A DNA stretch of 55,685 nucleotides from Cysteiniphilum marinum (GCF_014857925.1 NZ_JACYVZ010000018.1:1-55685), one strand, 5' to 3'; counted from the stretch's first letter, positions 1 through 9,120 are shown. Notes: generated from the sequence alone by a model not told the origin. A program made the numbers and translations.

Positions 1-77
1 ATGTTTGCCTGACATAATTTTTGTTATCTTGTGAATGATATTTAACTATGCTGGTTACCATATTTCATTTACTCAAA

Positions 78-120
78 ACCGGCAAAGATAAATGTCGCCG
101 ACCGGCAAAGATAATTGTCG
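78..120. repeat. Two tandem 20-bp repeats, possible IS end
   Basis: Two near-identical 20-mers (78-97 and 101-120, each ACCGGCAAAGATAA followed by A or T and TGTCG) lie 23 bp apart just downstream of the usher stop codon. Tandem repeats of this spacing are typical of transposase-binding sites at the ends of some insertion sequences. The outer flank lies at the window edge and I cannot assign a family. The rest of bases 1-121 shows no gene. Confidence 0.4.
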
Positions 121-121
121 T

Positions 122-2179
122 TCAATAATAGATGGTATATTTGCTAGGGATATCTGCATTAACATAAATAAGCACACCACTGCGATTATCTGAGCCACTA
201 ATACCCCAGTTGGTCATTGGTGTGTAAGCAAGTGAGCTTGATGTTTGAATGTTGTAGCTAATGACAGATTTATCATGCTTTGATTGTGCCAAATTAAGCT
301 GTTGTAATGAATTAAAATAACGATTGCTAGTACTTGCATATTGTGAATAGTATTGGGTATTACGATTCATCTCGCTACTAATGCCTAAATCATTGTGATA
401 ATCATTGCCTGTAAACTCTTTGCCAATATTGAGTTTAATGTTTTCCTCTCTTTGTACTTCTTTTTCACTTTGTTGACTTACTTGTCCTTCAAGACCTGCT
501 GCCATATACCAGCCACTTTGCGTACCAAAGCTCCATGTTAATTGTAAGAAGGCGCTTTTGTTGCTTGCTGAATGATCTAAAGATAATGAAAGCGTTAAGT
601 TATTGTTGTCTCCAAAGCTCAGCGTTTTAGCAATATCAAAACCAATATCATGTTGGAAGTTATTATCGACATAGGCATAGCTTAATGAAGTTGTGAAATT
701 AATATCATGCCAATTAAAGGATAATGATGTGCCAATATTTGTGTTACTTGTTTGAGTGTCTTCAAAATACTGATTAATGTAGCTGCTACTATTTTCTTTA
801 ACCCAGATTTGTCGAAAGAAAGTATTTAATGTTACACCTGATACGTTACCTGCAACAGAGAAAGCAAGACCCAAATCACCAAAATTACTTACAGCAAATG
901 AGTTATAAAAGCTTAAATGTGATAGCTCCATCATCAGCATAAATTCGCCAATGGCTTCTTGCTGGTTAAATACTGTTACGTGTTCACCAATACCAAAAGA
1001 CTTGCTTAAGCGCTGTTTGGCTTCAAAAGTCAACACACTAAGATCGGTTAATGTAGGGAAAATAGTCCCAGAAACAAGCTCAGCCAAACGTCCATAGCTA
1101 ATATAGTAATTTGGTAAAGTCAAAAGTGGCAGGGCATTGGTCTTAATAAAATAAACTTGTTTATTAGAGGTTTGATTGGTCAATGTGCGTGTCTCAAGGC
1201 GCAGCATATAAGCGCCTGATGGAAAGCTGCGTGTATCAAGAAAGTGATTTCCCGGTGGAAAGTATTGGGTATCGATTAAGGTATTACCACGATAAACATC
1301 AACATAACTAGGCACAATGATATTAACTTCAACCGGTGTGGCAATTTGCTCATTTAAGTTAGTCAGAAGCTCAAGATTAGTTTGCAAGCTGGCTCCGGCA
1401 ATTTGCAAGCTTGGGATAATCATTGTGCCGACAGTGTCTTGTAAGCCAAGCGATAGGTGGTATTGCTTATGGCGCCAATTTAGATCAAAATCACGAAATT
1501 GAAACTGCTTAATTGGTGGCTGTCCTGGGGTGACGGAATAGGTGAAGTTATCCTTGTAGTCTAAATGCCAATTACCATAACCTAAGTAACCGTTGTGATT
1601 TAATGCCATTGAGTGATTTTGATCATTATTGCCTGAAACACCAAGTTGAAATAGATTAAGTGTGCCAAAGCCTGCCGTTGAATCTTGTAGAAATTTAGCA
1701 GGAACAGCATCTTGTGCTAGAAGGTACTTGGGATTAATAAAAAGTTGCGCGCGATAATTATTGCGATCAAAAATAACGCCCAATGTTTGTGGGCGAATAA
1801 AGCCGCAATTGGGACCATTGCTACAATTACGTTCGGCATTGGTTTTTTGTGGTGATGATATTTCCTCTAGTAGCAAATGTTGGGCAGTTTTCGCAATATA
1901 CGGTTTAAGTTTTTGTAAAATAAGATCGGGCTCATCAAAGGTGATTTCATCATCGTTAAACGTTGCCGTGGTTTCTACTAATTTTTCCTTACCAAAGACA
2001 ATGGTCACAAGACTCGTTTCATCATCTTCAATAAAGTCTTCAAAGCCAGGCGGTAAATCAGATGCAACAGCTATTTTGGGTGTCATGCCTATAACTAGAC
2101 AATGGCTTAATAGCAGAGCTAGGTATATGGAAAAGCGTTTAATTTTCTTCTTTCTACAATAGGTCTGACAAGTAGCCAT
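122..2179 (-). CDS. Outer-membrane fimbrial usher, CS1/TcfC type
   Basis: Predicted pore and assembly platform for chaperone-usher fimbriae in the outer membrane. A signal peptide ends near residue 39-40, followed by DLPPGFEDF, the usual start of TcfC/CooC ushers. A cysteine pair (C119, C125) precedes the family-like FIRPQTLGVIFD segment and FINPKYL. Residues about 283-345 (VYRGNTLIDTQYFPPGN, LDTRSFPSGAYMLRL) match the E-set/plug-like domain of this usher class. The remainder is strand-rich and barrel-like. At 685 residues it is shorter than most members (about 800-900), so the C-terminal domains may be reduced. It is the last gene of a four-gene minus-strand cluster, 3 bp after the second pilin. 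Confidence 0.8.
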   Translation of the reverse strand: MATCQTYCRKKKIKRFSIYLALLLSHCLVIGMTPKIAVASDLPPGFEDFIEDDETSLVTIVFGKEKLVETTATFNDDEITFDEPDLILQKLKPYIAKTAQHLLLEEISSPQKTNAERNCSNGPNCGFIRPQTLGVIFDRNNYRAQLFINPKYLLAQDAVPAKFLQDSTAGFGTLNLFQLGVSGNNDQNHSMALNHNGYLGYGNWHLDYKDNFTYSVTPGQPPIKQFQFRDFDLNWRHKQYHLSLGLQDTVGTMIIPSLQIAGASLQTNLELLTNLNEQIATPVEVNIIVPSYVDVYRGNTLIDTQYFPPGNHFLDTRSFPSGAYMLRLETRTLTNQTSNKQVYFIKTNALPLLTLPNYYISYGRLAELVSGTIFPTLTDLSVLTFEAKQRLSKSFGIGEHVTVFNQQEAIGEFMLMMELSHLSFYNSFAVSNFGDLGLAFSVAGNVSGVTLNTFFRQIWVKENSSSYINQYFEDTQTSNTNIGTSLSFNWHDINFTTSLSYAYVDNNFQHDIGFDIAKTLSFGDNNNLTLSLSLDHSASNKSAFLQLTWSFGTQSGWYMAAGLEGQVSQQSEKEVQREENIKLNIGKEFTGNDYHNDLGISSEMNRNTQYYSQYASTSNRYFNSLQQLNLAQSKHDKSVISYNIQTSSSLAYTPMTNWGISGSDNRSGVLIYVNADIPSKYTIYY

Positions 2180-2182
2180 AAT

Positions 2183-2698
2183 TTATCTGCTTTGCAGAAT
2201 CAATGACAGCTGATAACGACCAGCTTTGGCATTTTGAATCCTATATTTAGAGAACTTAATGGCGATGCTTTCATAAAGTTGGCATTCATCAAAACTACGG
2301 TTATTTGTTTGAATACCTTGAATTTGATTATAGGGCATCACTACTTTATTAATTAGAATTTGATAGGAGAGATTACCTTGGTTATTTAATCCCTTAGCAA
2401 TGAAGCCGCCTTCATTTGTGGTAATGCGCAAAGGAAATTGTTTATTACCTTTGTGATAAGCGCAGAAAGTGCCTAAAGGAATAACTTGATCCCGACCCTT
2501 AGTGATCATATCTGCACTGATAACAATTTTTTCATTAAGTGCGAGATTGCCAACCACAAAACGAGGTGTTTCTCGCTCTTTTTTAGCTGGACGCTCATAG
2601 TGTTTAGAGTTGTTTTTAAACTGATAGGCCGTTAGTGTTACAGGGATAAAAGCGAAGATAAGTAAAACAAAAGCAAGGTATCTGCTTACAGTTGTCAT
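2183..2698 (-). CDS. Minor or adaptor fimbrial subunit
   Basis: A 171-residue secreted protein with an N-terminal hydrophobic signal/anchor (residues about 7-24). Its core aligns by eye with the major pilin at 3307-3789: GNLALNEKIVISADMITKG against GDLSMNQKIVISAADVAAG, one Cys at the AEFC/GTFC position, and a shared end (IRNAKAGTYNASL against IQNAKAGRYQLSL). The two are therefore paralogous Ig-like subunits. Position between chaperone and usher suggests a tip or minor subunit, as in CS1-type clusters. It lacks a clear signal-peptidase I site after the hydrophobic segment, so it may stay membrane-anchored. Confidence 0.6.
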   Translation of the reverse strand: MTTVSRYLAFVLLIFAFIPVTLTAYQFKNNSKHYERPAKKERETPRFVVGNLALNEKIVISADMITKGRDQVIPLGTFCAYHKGNKQFPLRITTNEGGFIAKGLNNQGNLSYQILINKVVMPYNQIQGIQTNNRSFDECQLYESIAIKFSKYRIQNAKAGRYQLSLILQSR

Positions 2699-2725
2699 CT
2701 AACCTCCCGTAATTATTCTTGATTA

Positions 2726-3187
2726 TTAGCTAATTGCAATGTTGGCAATATAATGGATGGAGCCTTGAACATCAATACCTGCTGCATCATCGGCAACTTC
2801 AGTTTTATCATCAGCTGATTTTTTATATTCGCTAATGACTAATTGTAGTTTCATTGGTTCAGTGATCTTACCTTTTGCGCGCACGGAAATACGCTTATTA
2901 TTACCAGCGCCTAAATTACGAATTAATATCGGGCTAATAATAACAGGAAGTTTTTTTAGTTCACTGTTGCTGTAAGTAATAATGTGTTTAGGATCTGTCA
3001 CGTTTTTGACTTGTACAATAAAAGTACCGCTTTCATTGCCGATATTGGTTAGTGGAATATAATCACGTTTTACTTTTTGGTTGATAACAATATCGGATTT
3101 AACAACATCAAGTACAGCACCCGCAAAGAGTGAAGATGTACTCATGATCAATAATAAAAGACTTGCGATTATGCGCGTTAATTTCAT
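2726..3187 (-). CDS. Short periplasmic pilus chaperone-like protein
   Basis: A 153-residue protein with a signal peptide ending near residue 22 (SLFAG). The mature part reads as one Ig-like beta domain. Position between two subunit genes and the segment PVIISPILIRNLGAGNNKRISV, which recalls the G1-strand donor region of PapD/CooB chaperones, suggest a fimbrial chaperone. Classical chaperones have two Ig domains and about 220-240 residues, so this would be a single-domain version. It could instead be another subunit. Family assignment is by context plus a weak motif. Confidence 0.5.
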   Translation of the reverse strand: MKLTRIIASLLLLIMSTSSLFAGAVLDVVKSDIVINQKVKRDYIPLTNIGNESGTFIVQVKNVTDPKHIITYSNSELKKLPVIISPILIRNLGAGNNKRISVRAKGKITEPMKLQLVISEYKKSADDKTEVADDAAGIDVQGSIHYIANIAIS

Positions 3188-3227
3188 GACTTATTCCTTT
3201 TTACTAAGTTTATTGCAAGCGGTATAT

Positions 3228-3262
3228 AAATAACAAAAGGGATACTCAAAAAGATATCCCTT
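3228..3262 (-). terminator. Intrinsic terminator/attenuator after the major pilin
   Basis: Inverted repeat AAGGGATA (3237-3244) and TATCCCTT (3255-3262) with a 10-nt loop. Read on the minus strand it is followed by TTTTGTTA. It lies between the pilin and the chaperone-like gene, so partial termination would keep pilin mRNA more abundant than chaperone and usher mRNA. Confidence 0.65.
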
Positions 3263-3306
3263 ATGCTTTTATTTATGTACTGAAAAATTTAATTGAATAT
3301 GTGTTG

Positions 3307-3789
3307 TTAGGCAACACTTAAATTCAAAGAGGCATTATATGTCCCAGCCTTTGCATTGCGAATATCATCACCTTTAAATGTCATAGAAACAGCTTCTTTG
3401 GTTTTGCAGCCTGATGGTAAATCATTAGCATCAACAACTAATTCATTCTTACCATAATTTACCGCAGTCTTGTTAATAACAAGTGTGTAAGGTAGCTCGC
3501 CTTCACCTTTAGTGCCGACAACCGCAAATTTCTTCTCATTATTTGAAACATCAACGGTTACTTTGCCATCTTTATCATTGGTGTATGTGCAAAACTCTGC
3601 CAAGTCAAAAGTTTTGTCTTTGCCCGCAGCAACGTCAGCAGCTGAAATAACAATCTTCTGATTCATACTTAGATCACCAAGAACGCTTTTTGCTTCAACA
3701 ACGACTTCAGATTTACCTGCCTCAGCAGCAAAAGCTGAAGTAGATAACAATGCGCCTACTGTAAATGCTGCAACTAAAACTTTCTTCAT
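3307..3789 (-). CDS. Major fimbrial subunit (pilin)
   Basis: A 160-residue secreted protein with a classical signal peptide cut after AFA (near residue 21). The mature domain is small, charged and strand-rich, with two cysteines (in AEFCTY and SGCKTK) that could form a disulfide, and it ends AGTYNASLNLSVA, a typical pilin C-terminal beta strand. First gene of the minus-strand chaperone-usher cluster and followed by an intrinsic terminator, as expected for the most abundant product. A strong AGGAG site (minus strand, about 3797-3801) precedes the ATG. It is paralogous to the subunit at 2183-2698. Confidence 0.7.
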   Translation of the reverse strand: MKKVLVAAFTVGALLSTSAFAAEAGKSEVVVEAKSVLGDLSMNQKIVISAADVAAGKDKTFDLAEFCTYTNDKDGKVTVDVSNNEKKFAVVGTKGEGELPYTLVINKTAVNYGKNELVVDANDLPSGCKTKEAVSMTFKGDDIRNAKAGTYNASLNLSVA

Positions 3790-4049
3790 AAATTATGCTC
3801 CTTTATTTATTGATTACTTTCCTTTAAGGTTTTGGCTAAAAACCTAACTAGTTGCATCGAATTAATGATCACTCGTTGGTAGCAACGCGCTCATTATTAC
3901 TTAGGTTTATTACTTTTGTAAAGTAATAACAAACAAAAAAACATCGATACTACGTTTGACAGTGCACGAAGCGCTGTGAAAAGCACGAGTAATCAGTTAC
4001 ACTGCTGTTGCTTTAGAAATTAAGTTAACAACAGGAAATATTGACAGTT
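3790..4049. other. Divergent intergenic region, pilin operon / dgt
   Basis: About 260 bp separating the minus-strand fimbrial operon from plus-strand dgt, and expected to hold both promoters. I see a small inverted repeat, CGTTGGTAGCAACG (around 3873-3886), and AT-rich tracts. No gene or convincing operator is evident. Confidence 0.4.
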
Positions 4050-5426
4050 ATGTCAAACAAGATAAAAAGATCACTTTATCAGGAAAAAGATTATTATCGT
4101 GGTGTGTATGAGTCACATCCAAAAGCGCATTTTTCTGCCTTTCGTCGCGATTATGCACGTGTCATTCACTCAGCATCTTTTAGACGCTTACAAGGGAAAA
4201 CACAGATTTTTCCTTGTTCTGAGAGTGAGTTTTTTAGAAATCGTTTAACGCATTCGCTGGAAGTGGCGCAAGTTGCCAAATCCATTGCAACAGGACTAAA
4301 CTCACGCTTTAATTTGGATTTAGATACCGACTTAGTTGAAACAGCAGCCTTGTGTCATGATATTGGGCATCCACCTTTTGGGCATAATGGAGAGAAAGCA
4401 TTACATGCTAAAATGCGCGAGTTTGGTGGTTTTGAGGGAAATGCGCAAACATTAAGGTTATTAGCAAAAACAGAGAAAAAAGTGTTTAAAGGCGAAGGTC
4501 CCATTCATTCAGGTAAAGATAATCGTTTTGGCTTGAATTTAACGCATCGCACCTTAGCAGCAACCCTTAAATATGACAAGGAGATTCCAAGTTATATTAT
4601 CAGCTCAAGTGAGCGACCGATAAAAGGGTATTACGCTAGTGAAAAGGCGATGGTTGAGAAGATTAAACAACATGTGCTTTTTGGTTACCCTCCAGATGCC
4701 TTGCATGGGCGCAAGTTTAAAACGATAGAATGCTCAATTATGGACTTGGCAGATGATATTGCCTATTCGACCTATGATATTGAGGATGCGTTCAAAGGTG
4801 GTTTTTTAGATCCATTATCAATGGTTAATGCGGAAGAAAAAGTACTGATACAAGTACAGCAGCAAGCTGAGCTTGATGGACTTCATTTATCAATCGCAGA
4901 GATTAAAGCGATTTTAAAATCAATATTTGAGGGAATTATTGATTTTGATGCTAAGTTTGATGATGTTTATCAGCAGGCAAAGAAGCTAGCTAACTCAAGC
5001 TATTTACGTACAAAATTTACCTCTAATCTTGTACATTACTGTATTTCACACGTATCACTTAATTATGATGAAGTTTGTCCGGTATTATCTTCGGTTTCTC
5101 TGGAGTCAGACGTTTATAAACAAGTGGAGGTGTTGAAGCTTTTTGTCTATTTTACGGTGATTAGCTCACCTAAGATGAATGTTGTGCGTTATCAAGGGCG
5201 TGAAATTATCTCTTCATTATTTGATATCTTAATTAATTCACAGAGAGAGACATCCCTTTTACCTGAAGATGTCGGTGAGATTTTTTATGCTTTTGATTCG
5301 GATGATCAGGTGAATCGCGCGCGGGTGATCAGTGATTTTATTGCAAGTATGACCGATCGCTATGCAATTGAGCTACATAATCGCTTAACATCGTCATCTG
5401 TGCAAAGCATTTTTAAACCGGTTTAA
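4050..5426 (+). CDS. dgt: dGTP triphosphohydrolase (dGTPase-like, HD domain)
   Basis: Hydrolyses dGTP or other dNTPs to the nucleoside plus triphosphate. The HD-domain metal ligands are visible in order: H in RNRLTHSLEVAQ, HD in HDIGHPPFGHNGE, and D in DLADDIAYSTYDIEDAF. N-terminal YARVIHSASFRRLQGKTQ is the standard family start. ATG at 4050 gives MSNKIKRS. A TTG at 4041 in the same frame lies only 4 nt after AGGA (4033-4036), so the true start is ambiguous between the two. The next gene, recF, begins 13 bp downstream, suggesting co-transcription. Confidence 0.9.
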   Translation: MSNKIKRSLYQEKDYYRGVYESHPKAHFSAFRRDYARVIHSASFRRLQGKTQIFPCSESEFFRNRLTHSLEVAQVAKSIATGLNSRFNLDLDTDLVETAALCHDIGHPPFGHNGEKALHAKMREFGGFEGNAQTLRLLAKTEKKVFKGEGPIHSGKDNRFGLNLTHRTLAATLKYDKEIPSYIISSSERPIKGYYASEKAMVEKIKQHVLFGYPPDALHGRKFKTIECSIMDLADDIAYSTYDIEDAFKGGFLDPLSMVNAEEKVLIQVQQQAELDGLHLSIAEIKAILKSIFEGIIDFDAKFDDVYQQAKKLANSSYLRTKFTSNLVHYCISHVSLNYDEVCPVLSSVSLESDVYKQVEVLKLFVYFTVISSPKMNVVRYQGREIISSLFDILINSQRETSLLPEDVGEIFYAFDSDDQVNRARVISDFIASMTDRYAIELHNRLTSSSVQSIFKPV

Positions 5427-5439
5427 GCTTTTCTCGTTT

Positions 5440-6537
5440 ATGTATATCAGCGCACTTAATATCTTTCAGTTTCGTAATTTAGCCAATGCCTCATTAGCAC
5501 TGCATCCGCGTGTAAATATGATTTGTGGGCAAAATGGTAGTGGCAAAACCTCTATTTTGGAGGCGATTTATTTTTTATCAATGGGACGCTCTTTTAGAAG
5601 CTCACAATTGGCTCGAATTATTGAGCATGAAAAAGATAATTTCCAACTGTTTGCTAAGTTCTATAGTGGATATGAATTAAGTGACTCAAAAGAAAAGACG
5701 CTTGCGAGCATGCGTGATAAACACAGTAAAAGTATCGTGAAATTAAATGGTGAGGACGCGCAATCACAAGCACAGTTAACGCGTGCACTTCCTGTGCAAT
5801 TGTTTAACCCTGAGAGCTTTAGCTTAATCAATAGTGGCGCACAACAACGCTCAAAATTACTAGATTGGGGTGCTTTTTATCACAAACCTGAATTCTTAAC
5901 GTTATGGCAGCAATCAAAGCGTTTGATTAAGCAACGTAATGCGGCACTAAAGCAAGGTTATCCATTGAGTTATATCGAGATTTTAGATCAAGAGCTTGTT
6001 GCTAAATCAGAAAGTTTAGATCAAGCACGGCTTGAATACTTTGAGATTTTAATGCCTAAAGTGATGACAATTCTTAAAGAGTTTAACAGTGATCTTGCTA
6101 TTGATATGACATATTATCGTGGTTGGTCACAAGACAAAAGTTTGGCAGAGGTATTGACATCAAGTTATGTCAGTGATTCAAAAACAGGGGTCACAAGTCA
6201 TGGTGTACATCGTGCGGATTTGCGCTTTAAAGTTAAAGGGCATCCAGCGCAAGATATTCTCTCACGTGGACAGCAGAAGATTTTAATATCAGCGTTGAAG
6301 TTAGCGCAAGGTGAGATTTTTTCAAAAGAACATCAAACCGGTTGTATTTATCTTGTAGATGATCTTCATTCAGAGCTAGATCAAGTGCATTTACAAAAAG
6401 TGCTAAATAAGCTGATGCATATTAATGCACAAATCATCATGACAGCAATTAAGCTTGAGCATTTACAAAGCTTATTAAACGGTATTGAGTTTGCGCATTT
6501 TCAGTTAAAAGATAATGTTTGTGAGAAAATGGATTAG
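5440..6537 (+). CDS. recF: DNA replication and repair protein RecF
   Basis: SMC-like ATPase that loads RecA onto gapped DNA with RecO and RecR. Walker A is GQNGSGKTS (near residue 30), the signature-like motif is LSRGQQKILISALKLAQG, and Walker B is CIYLVDDLHSELD. Length 365 is normal. In many bacteria recF follows dnaA-dnaN. Here it follows dgt, with no replication-origin genes in the window. No good ribosome-binding site precedes the ATG, consistent with coupling to dgt. Confidence 0.92.
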   Translation: MYISALNIFQFRNLANASLALHPRVNMICGQNGSGKTSILEAIYFLSMGRSFRSSQLARIIEHEKDNFQLFAKFYSGYELSDSKEKTLASMRDKHSKSIVKLNGEDAQSQAQLTRALPVQLFNPESFSLINSGAQQRSKLLDWGAFYHKPEFLTLWQQSKRLIKQRNAALKQGYPLSYIEILDQELVAKSESLDQARLEYFEILMPKVMTILKEFNSDLAIDMTYYRGWSQDKSLAEVLTSSYVSDSKTGVTSHGVHRADLRFKVKGHPAQDILSRGQQKILISALKLAQGEIFSKEHQTGCIYLVDDLHSELDQVHLQKVLNKLMHINAQIIMTAIKLEHLQSLLNGIEFAHFQLKDNVCEKMD

Positions 6538-6630
6538 CAAATAAATGCCAGTCTTTTGTTACTTATCTTCTATGCTATGGCATATAATTATTGCCAATAG
6601 AATATGCGACAAGATGTTAAAGAGGTCAAA

Positions 6631-7689
6631 GTGAATTACAAACGTTATCAACGTCATTTTCCAGTTATGGGGATTGAAGGGCAGCAAAAATTACAAAATG
6701 CGCGAGTTTGTATTATCGGTTGTGGTGGTATTGGTTCGCCAGTGTCGATGTATTTGGCTGCAGCTGGTGTAGGTACGCTTGGGCTTGTTGACTTTGATGT
6801 GGTTGAGTTATCTAATTTACAAAGACAAATATTATTTACCGAAAATGATTTAGGCGTTGCAAAATCAACAACGGCAGTAAAGCATTTATCTCAAATTAAT
6901 AGCGATGTTGAGTTAATTGAATATAACGAGCGCTTAGATTTCAGGCGTGCTTGCGAGATTTTTGCCTCATATGATTTGATTATCGATGGCAGTGATAATT
7001 TTCAAACGCGTTATGCGGTAAATGATGCATGTTGTAAACTTGGCAAACCTTTTATTAGTGCCAGTGTGCTTAAATCACAAGCACAGTTAAGTTTCTTTGA
7101 TCCTATAGAGTCTTGTTATCGTTGTTTATACCCATCACCTCCTCCGGCTCACTTAGTTCCAAATTGCTCAGAAGCAGGTGTGCTAGGTGCCAGTGTCGGT
7201 GTGGTTGGCACGATGGCAGCAAATATGGCAGTGAATTTCTTTTTAGGCAAAGAGATTAAGCAACATTTAATGATATTTGATAGTGATGCATTAACTTGGC
7301 AAAGTTATGGATTTAAACGCAATCCAAATTGTAAAGGCTGTGTTACCCATGATTTTGGTCTTGAGCAAAACAATAATACAGTAATCGAGGTGCAAAAGGC
7401 ATATCAGCTTGATCCAGAAGCGCTGATTATCGATGTGCGCGAAGGGTGGGAGCTTGATATTGCTTCTTTAGATGTTAAAGTAGAGCACTTACCATTAGCA
7501 CAAGTGATGCAAGACTCTGTATTAGAGAATGTGAATAAAGCGCAAAAGATCATTGTAATTTGCAAATTAGGCGTTAGAAGCCAAAAGGCCGCACAAAAGC
7601 TCATTGAGCTTGGCTTTGAAAACGTCTATAACTATGAAGGTGGCATTGCTCGTTACTTTGAAGAGCAGCAAAAAGAAATATGTTATTAG
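6631..7689 (+). CDS. MoeB/ThiF-type adenylyltransferase with rhodanese domain
   Basis: E1-like enzyme that adenylates the C-terminus of a small sulfur-carrier protein (ThiS/MoaD type) and probably also passes sulfur. N-terminal ThiF domain: nucleotide loop GCGGIGSP, the family RQILFTENDLG, and two zinc-type CxxC pairs (CYRC and CKGC). The C-terminal rhodanese domain has the active-site loop CKLGVRS near residue 315. GTG at 6631 is preferred because AGAGG lies 5 nt upstream; an ATG at 6604 in frame has no such site. Which carrier it serves (thiamine, molybdopterin or tRNA thiolation) cannot be told here. Confidence 0.85.
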   Translation: MNYKRYQRHFPVMGIEGQQKLQNARVCIIGCGGIGSPVSMYLAAAGVGTLGLVDFDVVELSNLQRQILFTENDLGVAKSTTAVKHLSQINSDVELIEYNERLDFRRACEIFASYDLIIDGSDNFQTRYAVNDACCKLGKPFISASVLKSQAQLSFFDPIESCYRCLYPSPPPAHLVPNCSEAGVLGASVGVVGTMAANMAVNFFLGKEIKQHLMIFDSDALTWQSYGFKRNPNCKGCVTHDFGLEQNNNTVIEVQKAYQLDPEALIIDVREGWELDIASLDVKVEHLPLAQVMQDSVLENVNKAQKIIVICKLGVRSQKAAQKLIELGFENVYNYEGGIARYFEEQQKEICY

Positions 7690-7730
7690 AGAGTAAACAG
7701 AATAATAATCACATAAAAGGAAGTTGATCT

Positions 7731-8675
7731 ATGGAAAAAGATTACTATCAGCTGTTAGGGGTGGCAAAAACAGCCTCAGATGCAGAGATTAAAAAAGCCT
7801 ATCGACGTTTAGCTAAGAAGTATCATCCTGATGTGAGTACAGAGGCGAATGCTGAAGAAAAATTCAAAGAAGTGCAAGATGCTTATGAAGTATTGAAAGA
7901 CAATGAAAAACGTAAACTATATGATCAATATGGTGCCAATTGGCAGCATGCCAAAGCCGGTGGCTTTCATCAAGGCGGCAATACACATCAAGGACATAGC
8001 AATCGTCAACAGCATTTTTATCAAGATAGTGATTTCGGTGGCTATGAGGATATTTTTGGTGAGTTTTTCCGTCAGCAACATAGCGAGCGCCAAGGCCGTA
8101 AGCAAGGTTTTGCGATGAACGGTCAGGATTTACATACTAAGGTTGAAATTAGTGTAAATGATGCCTTAACTGGTACAGAACGAGAGTTGCATTTTGCCTA
8201 TCAAACGGTTAATGAAGAAGGTCGTATTGTTGAAAAAACAAAACGTCTCAAAGTCAAAATCCCTAAAGCCGTCGGCAATCACCAGCAAATTCGCCTAAAA
8301 GGTCAAGGAGAAGCAGGTGTTGGCGGTGGTTTAAATGGTAATTTATATCTTGAGATCATCGTCCAATCTGATAAACAGTACAAAGTGGTGGGCAATGATA
8401 TTTATAGTCATATTCCCATAGCACCTTGGGAGGCAGCTTTGGGTGCTGAGATTAATATACCAACACCGCATGGTCAGATGAAGCTCAAGGTGCCAGAGCA
8501 TACTCAAAGTGGCAAAAAAATGCGTTTAAAAGGCAAAGGCTTGGCAGAGGGCGATTTTTATGTGGTTTTAGATGTTATCCTACCACCTGCGGTATCAGAA
8601 GCACAAAAGGCTTTTTATCAAAATATGGCCGCTGAAATGGCGTTTGATCCGCGCAAAGATTTACTAGGAGCATAA
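7731..8675 (+). CDS. cbpA: Curved DNA-binding protein CbpA, class II J-domain co-chaperone
   Basis: DnaJ homologue that stimulates DnaK. The J domain is at residues 1-70 with the HPD triad in KKYHPDVS, then a Gly/Phe/His-rich linker (GGFHQGGN, about 75-125). There is no CxxCxGxG zinc finger, then two beta-sheet substrate domains to residue 314. Lack of the zinc finger and the following cbpM gene identify CbpA rather than DnaJ. An AAAGGAAG site lies just before the ATG. Confidence 0.9.
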   Translation: MEKDYYQLLGVAKTASDAEIKKAYRRLAKKYHPDVSTEANAEEKFKEVQDAYEVLKDNEKRKLYDQYGANWQHAKAGGFHQGGNTHQGHSNRQQHFYQDSDFGGYEDIFGEFFRQQHSERQGRKQGFAMNGQDLHTKVEISVNDALTGTERELHFAYQTVNEEGRIVEKTKRLKVKIPKAVGNHQQIRLKGQGEAGVGGGLNGNLYLEIIVQSDKQYKVVGNDIYSHIPIAPWEAALGAEINIPTPHGQMKLKVPEHTQSGKKMRLKGKGLAEGDFYVVLDVILPPAVSEAQKAFYQNMAAEMAFDPRKDLLGA

Positions 8676-8676
8676 A

Positions 8677-8967
8677 ATGACAGAGATGATTATAAAAAGT
8701 GACTATATTAGCATTGTTGAGTTATCTGAAATGTTATGTGTGCCACAAACCATTATTATCGAATGGATTGAGCATGATGTAGTGAATGCCAAAGTGCAAG
8801 CGGATAGTTATTACATTGCAGCATATGACATTGTGCGAGCTAAATCAGCGATGCGTTTGATGCGTGATTTAGGCGTTAATCCATCAGGCATTTCCATTAT
8901 TTTAAGCTTAAGAGAAAAGATAAAAGAACTAGAGGCGGTCGTTTCTGTAAATATATACCGCTCGTAA
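8677..8967 (+). CDS. cbpM: CbpM-like modulator of CbpA
   Basis: A 96-residue protein starting 1 bp after the cbpA stop, in the conserved cbpA-cbpM arrangement. CbpM binds the J domain of CbpA and inhibits it. The sequence shows a MerR-like helix-turn-helix (ISIVELSEMLCVPQTIIIEWI, then YDIVRAKSAMRLMRDLGVN) and a C-terminal helix. The last codons and the stop codon lie inside the MITE-like repeat beginning at 8954, so the original C-terminus may have been replaced. Confidence 0.8.
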   Translation: MTEMIIKSDYISIVELSEMLCVPQTIIIEWIEHDVVNAKVQADSYYIAAYDIVRAKSAMRLMRDLGVNPSGISIILSLREKIKELEAVVSVNIYRS

Positions 8968-9120
8968 ATCATTTTGCGGTGTTAGATGTAGAAGAAGTTT
9001 TTGATGTTTTTGGGTGATGGAACTGCAGGCAATAGCTGAGACTATTGGCAAAATTGCATCACCCAAAAGGGCATAAAATTCAATGACAGAAATGCTGTAA
9101 AATGGTTTATGGGCGGTATA
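8954..9120. repeat. MITE-like element with 27-bp terminal inverted repeats
   Basis: Left end 8954-8980 begins TATACCGCTCGTAAATCATT. The right end 9094-9120, read in reverse, begins TATACCGCCCATAAACCATT. The 167-bp element has no ORF. Its interior holds an imperfect hairpin around CAATAG...CTATTG which is also present, in the opposite orientation, in the larger copy at 47942-48159. The left end overlaps the 3' end of cbpM. Confidence 0.65.

Noticed and set aside
1317-2162. Plus-strand ORFs of 61 and 133 residues inside the usher region
   Set aside because: They lie antisense to a well-supported usher gene, have no ribosome-binding site and no recognisable motifs.
5440-6537. recF as a sign of a nearby replication origin
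   Set aside because: No dnaA, dnaN, gyrB or DnaA-box cluster is visible. recF is linked to dgt here.
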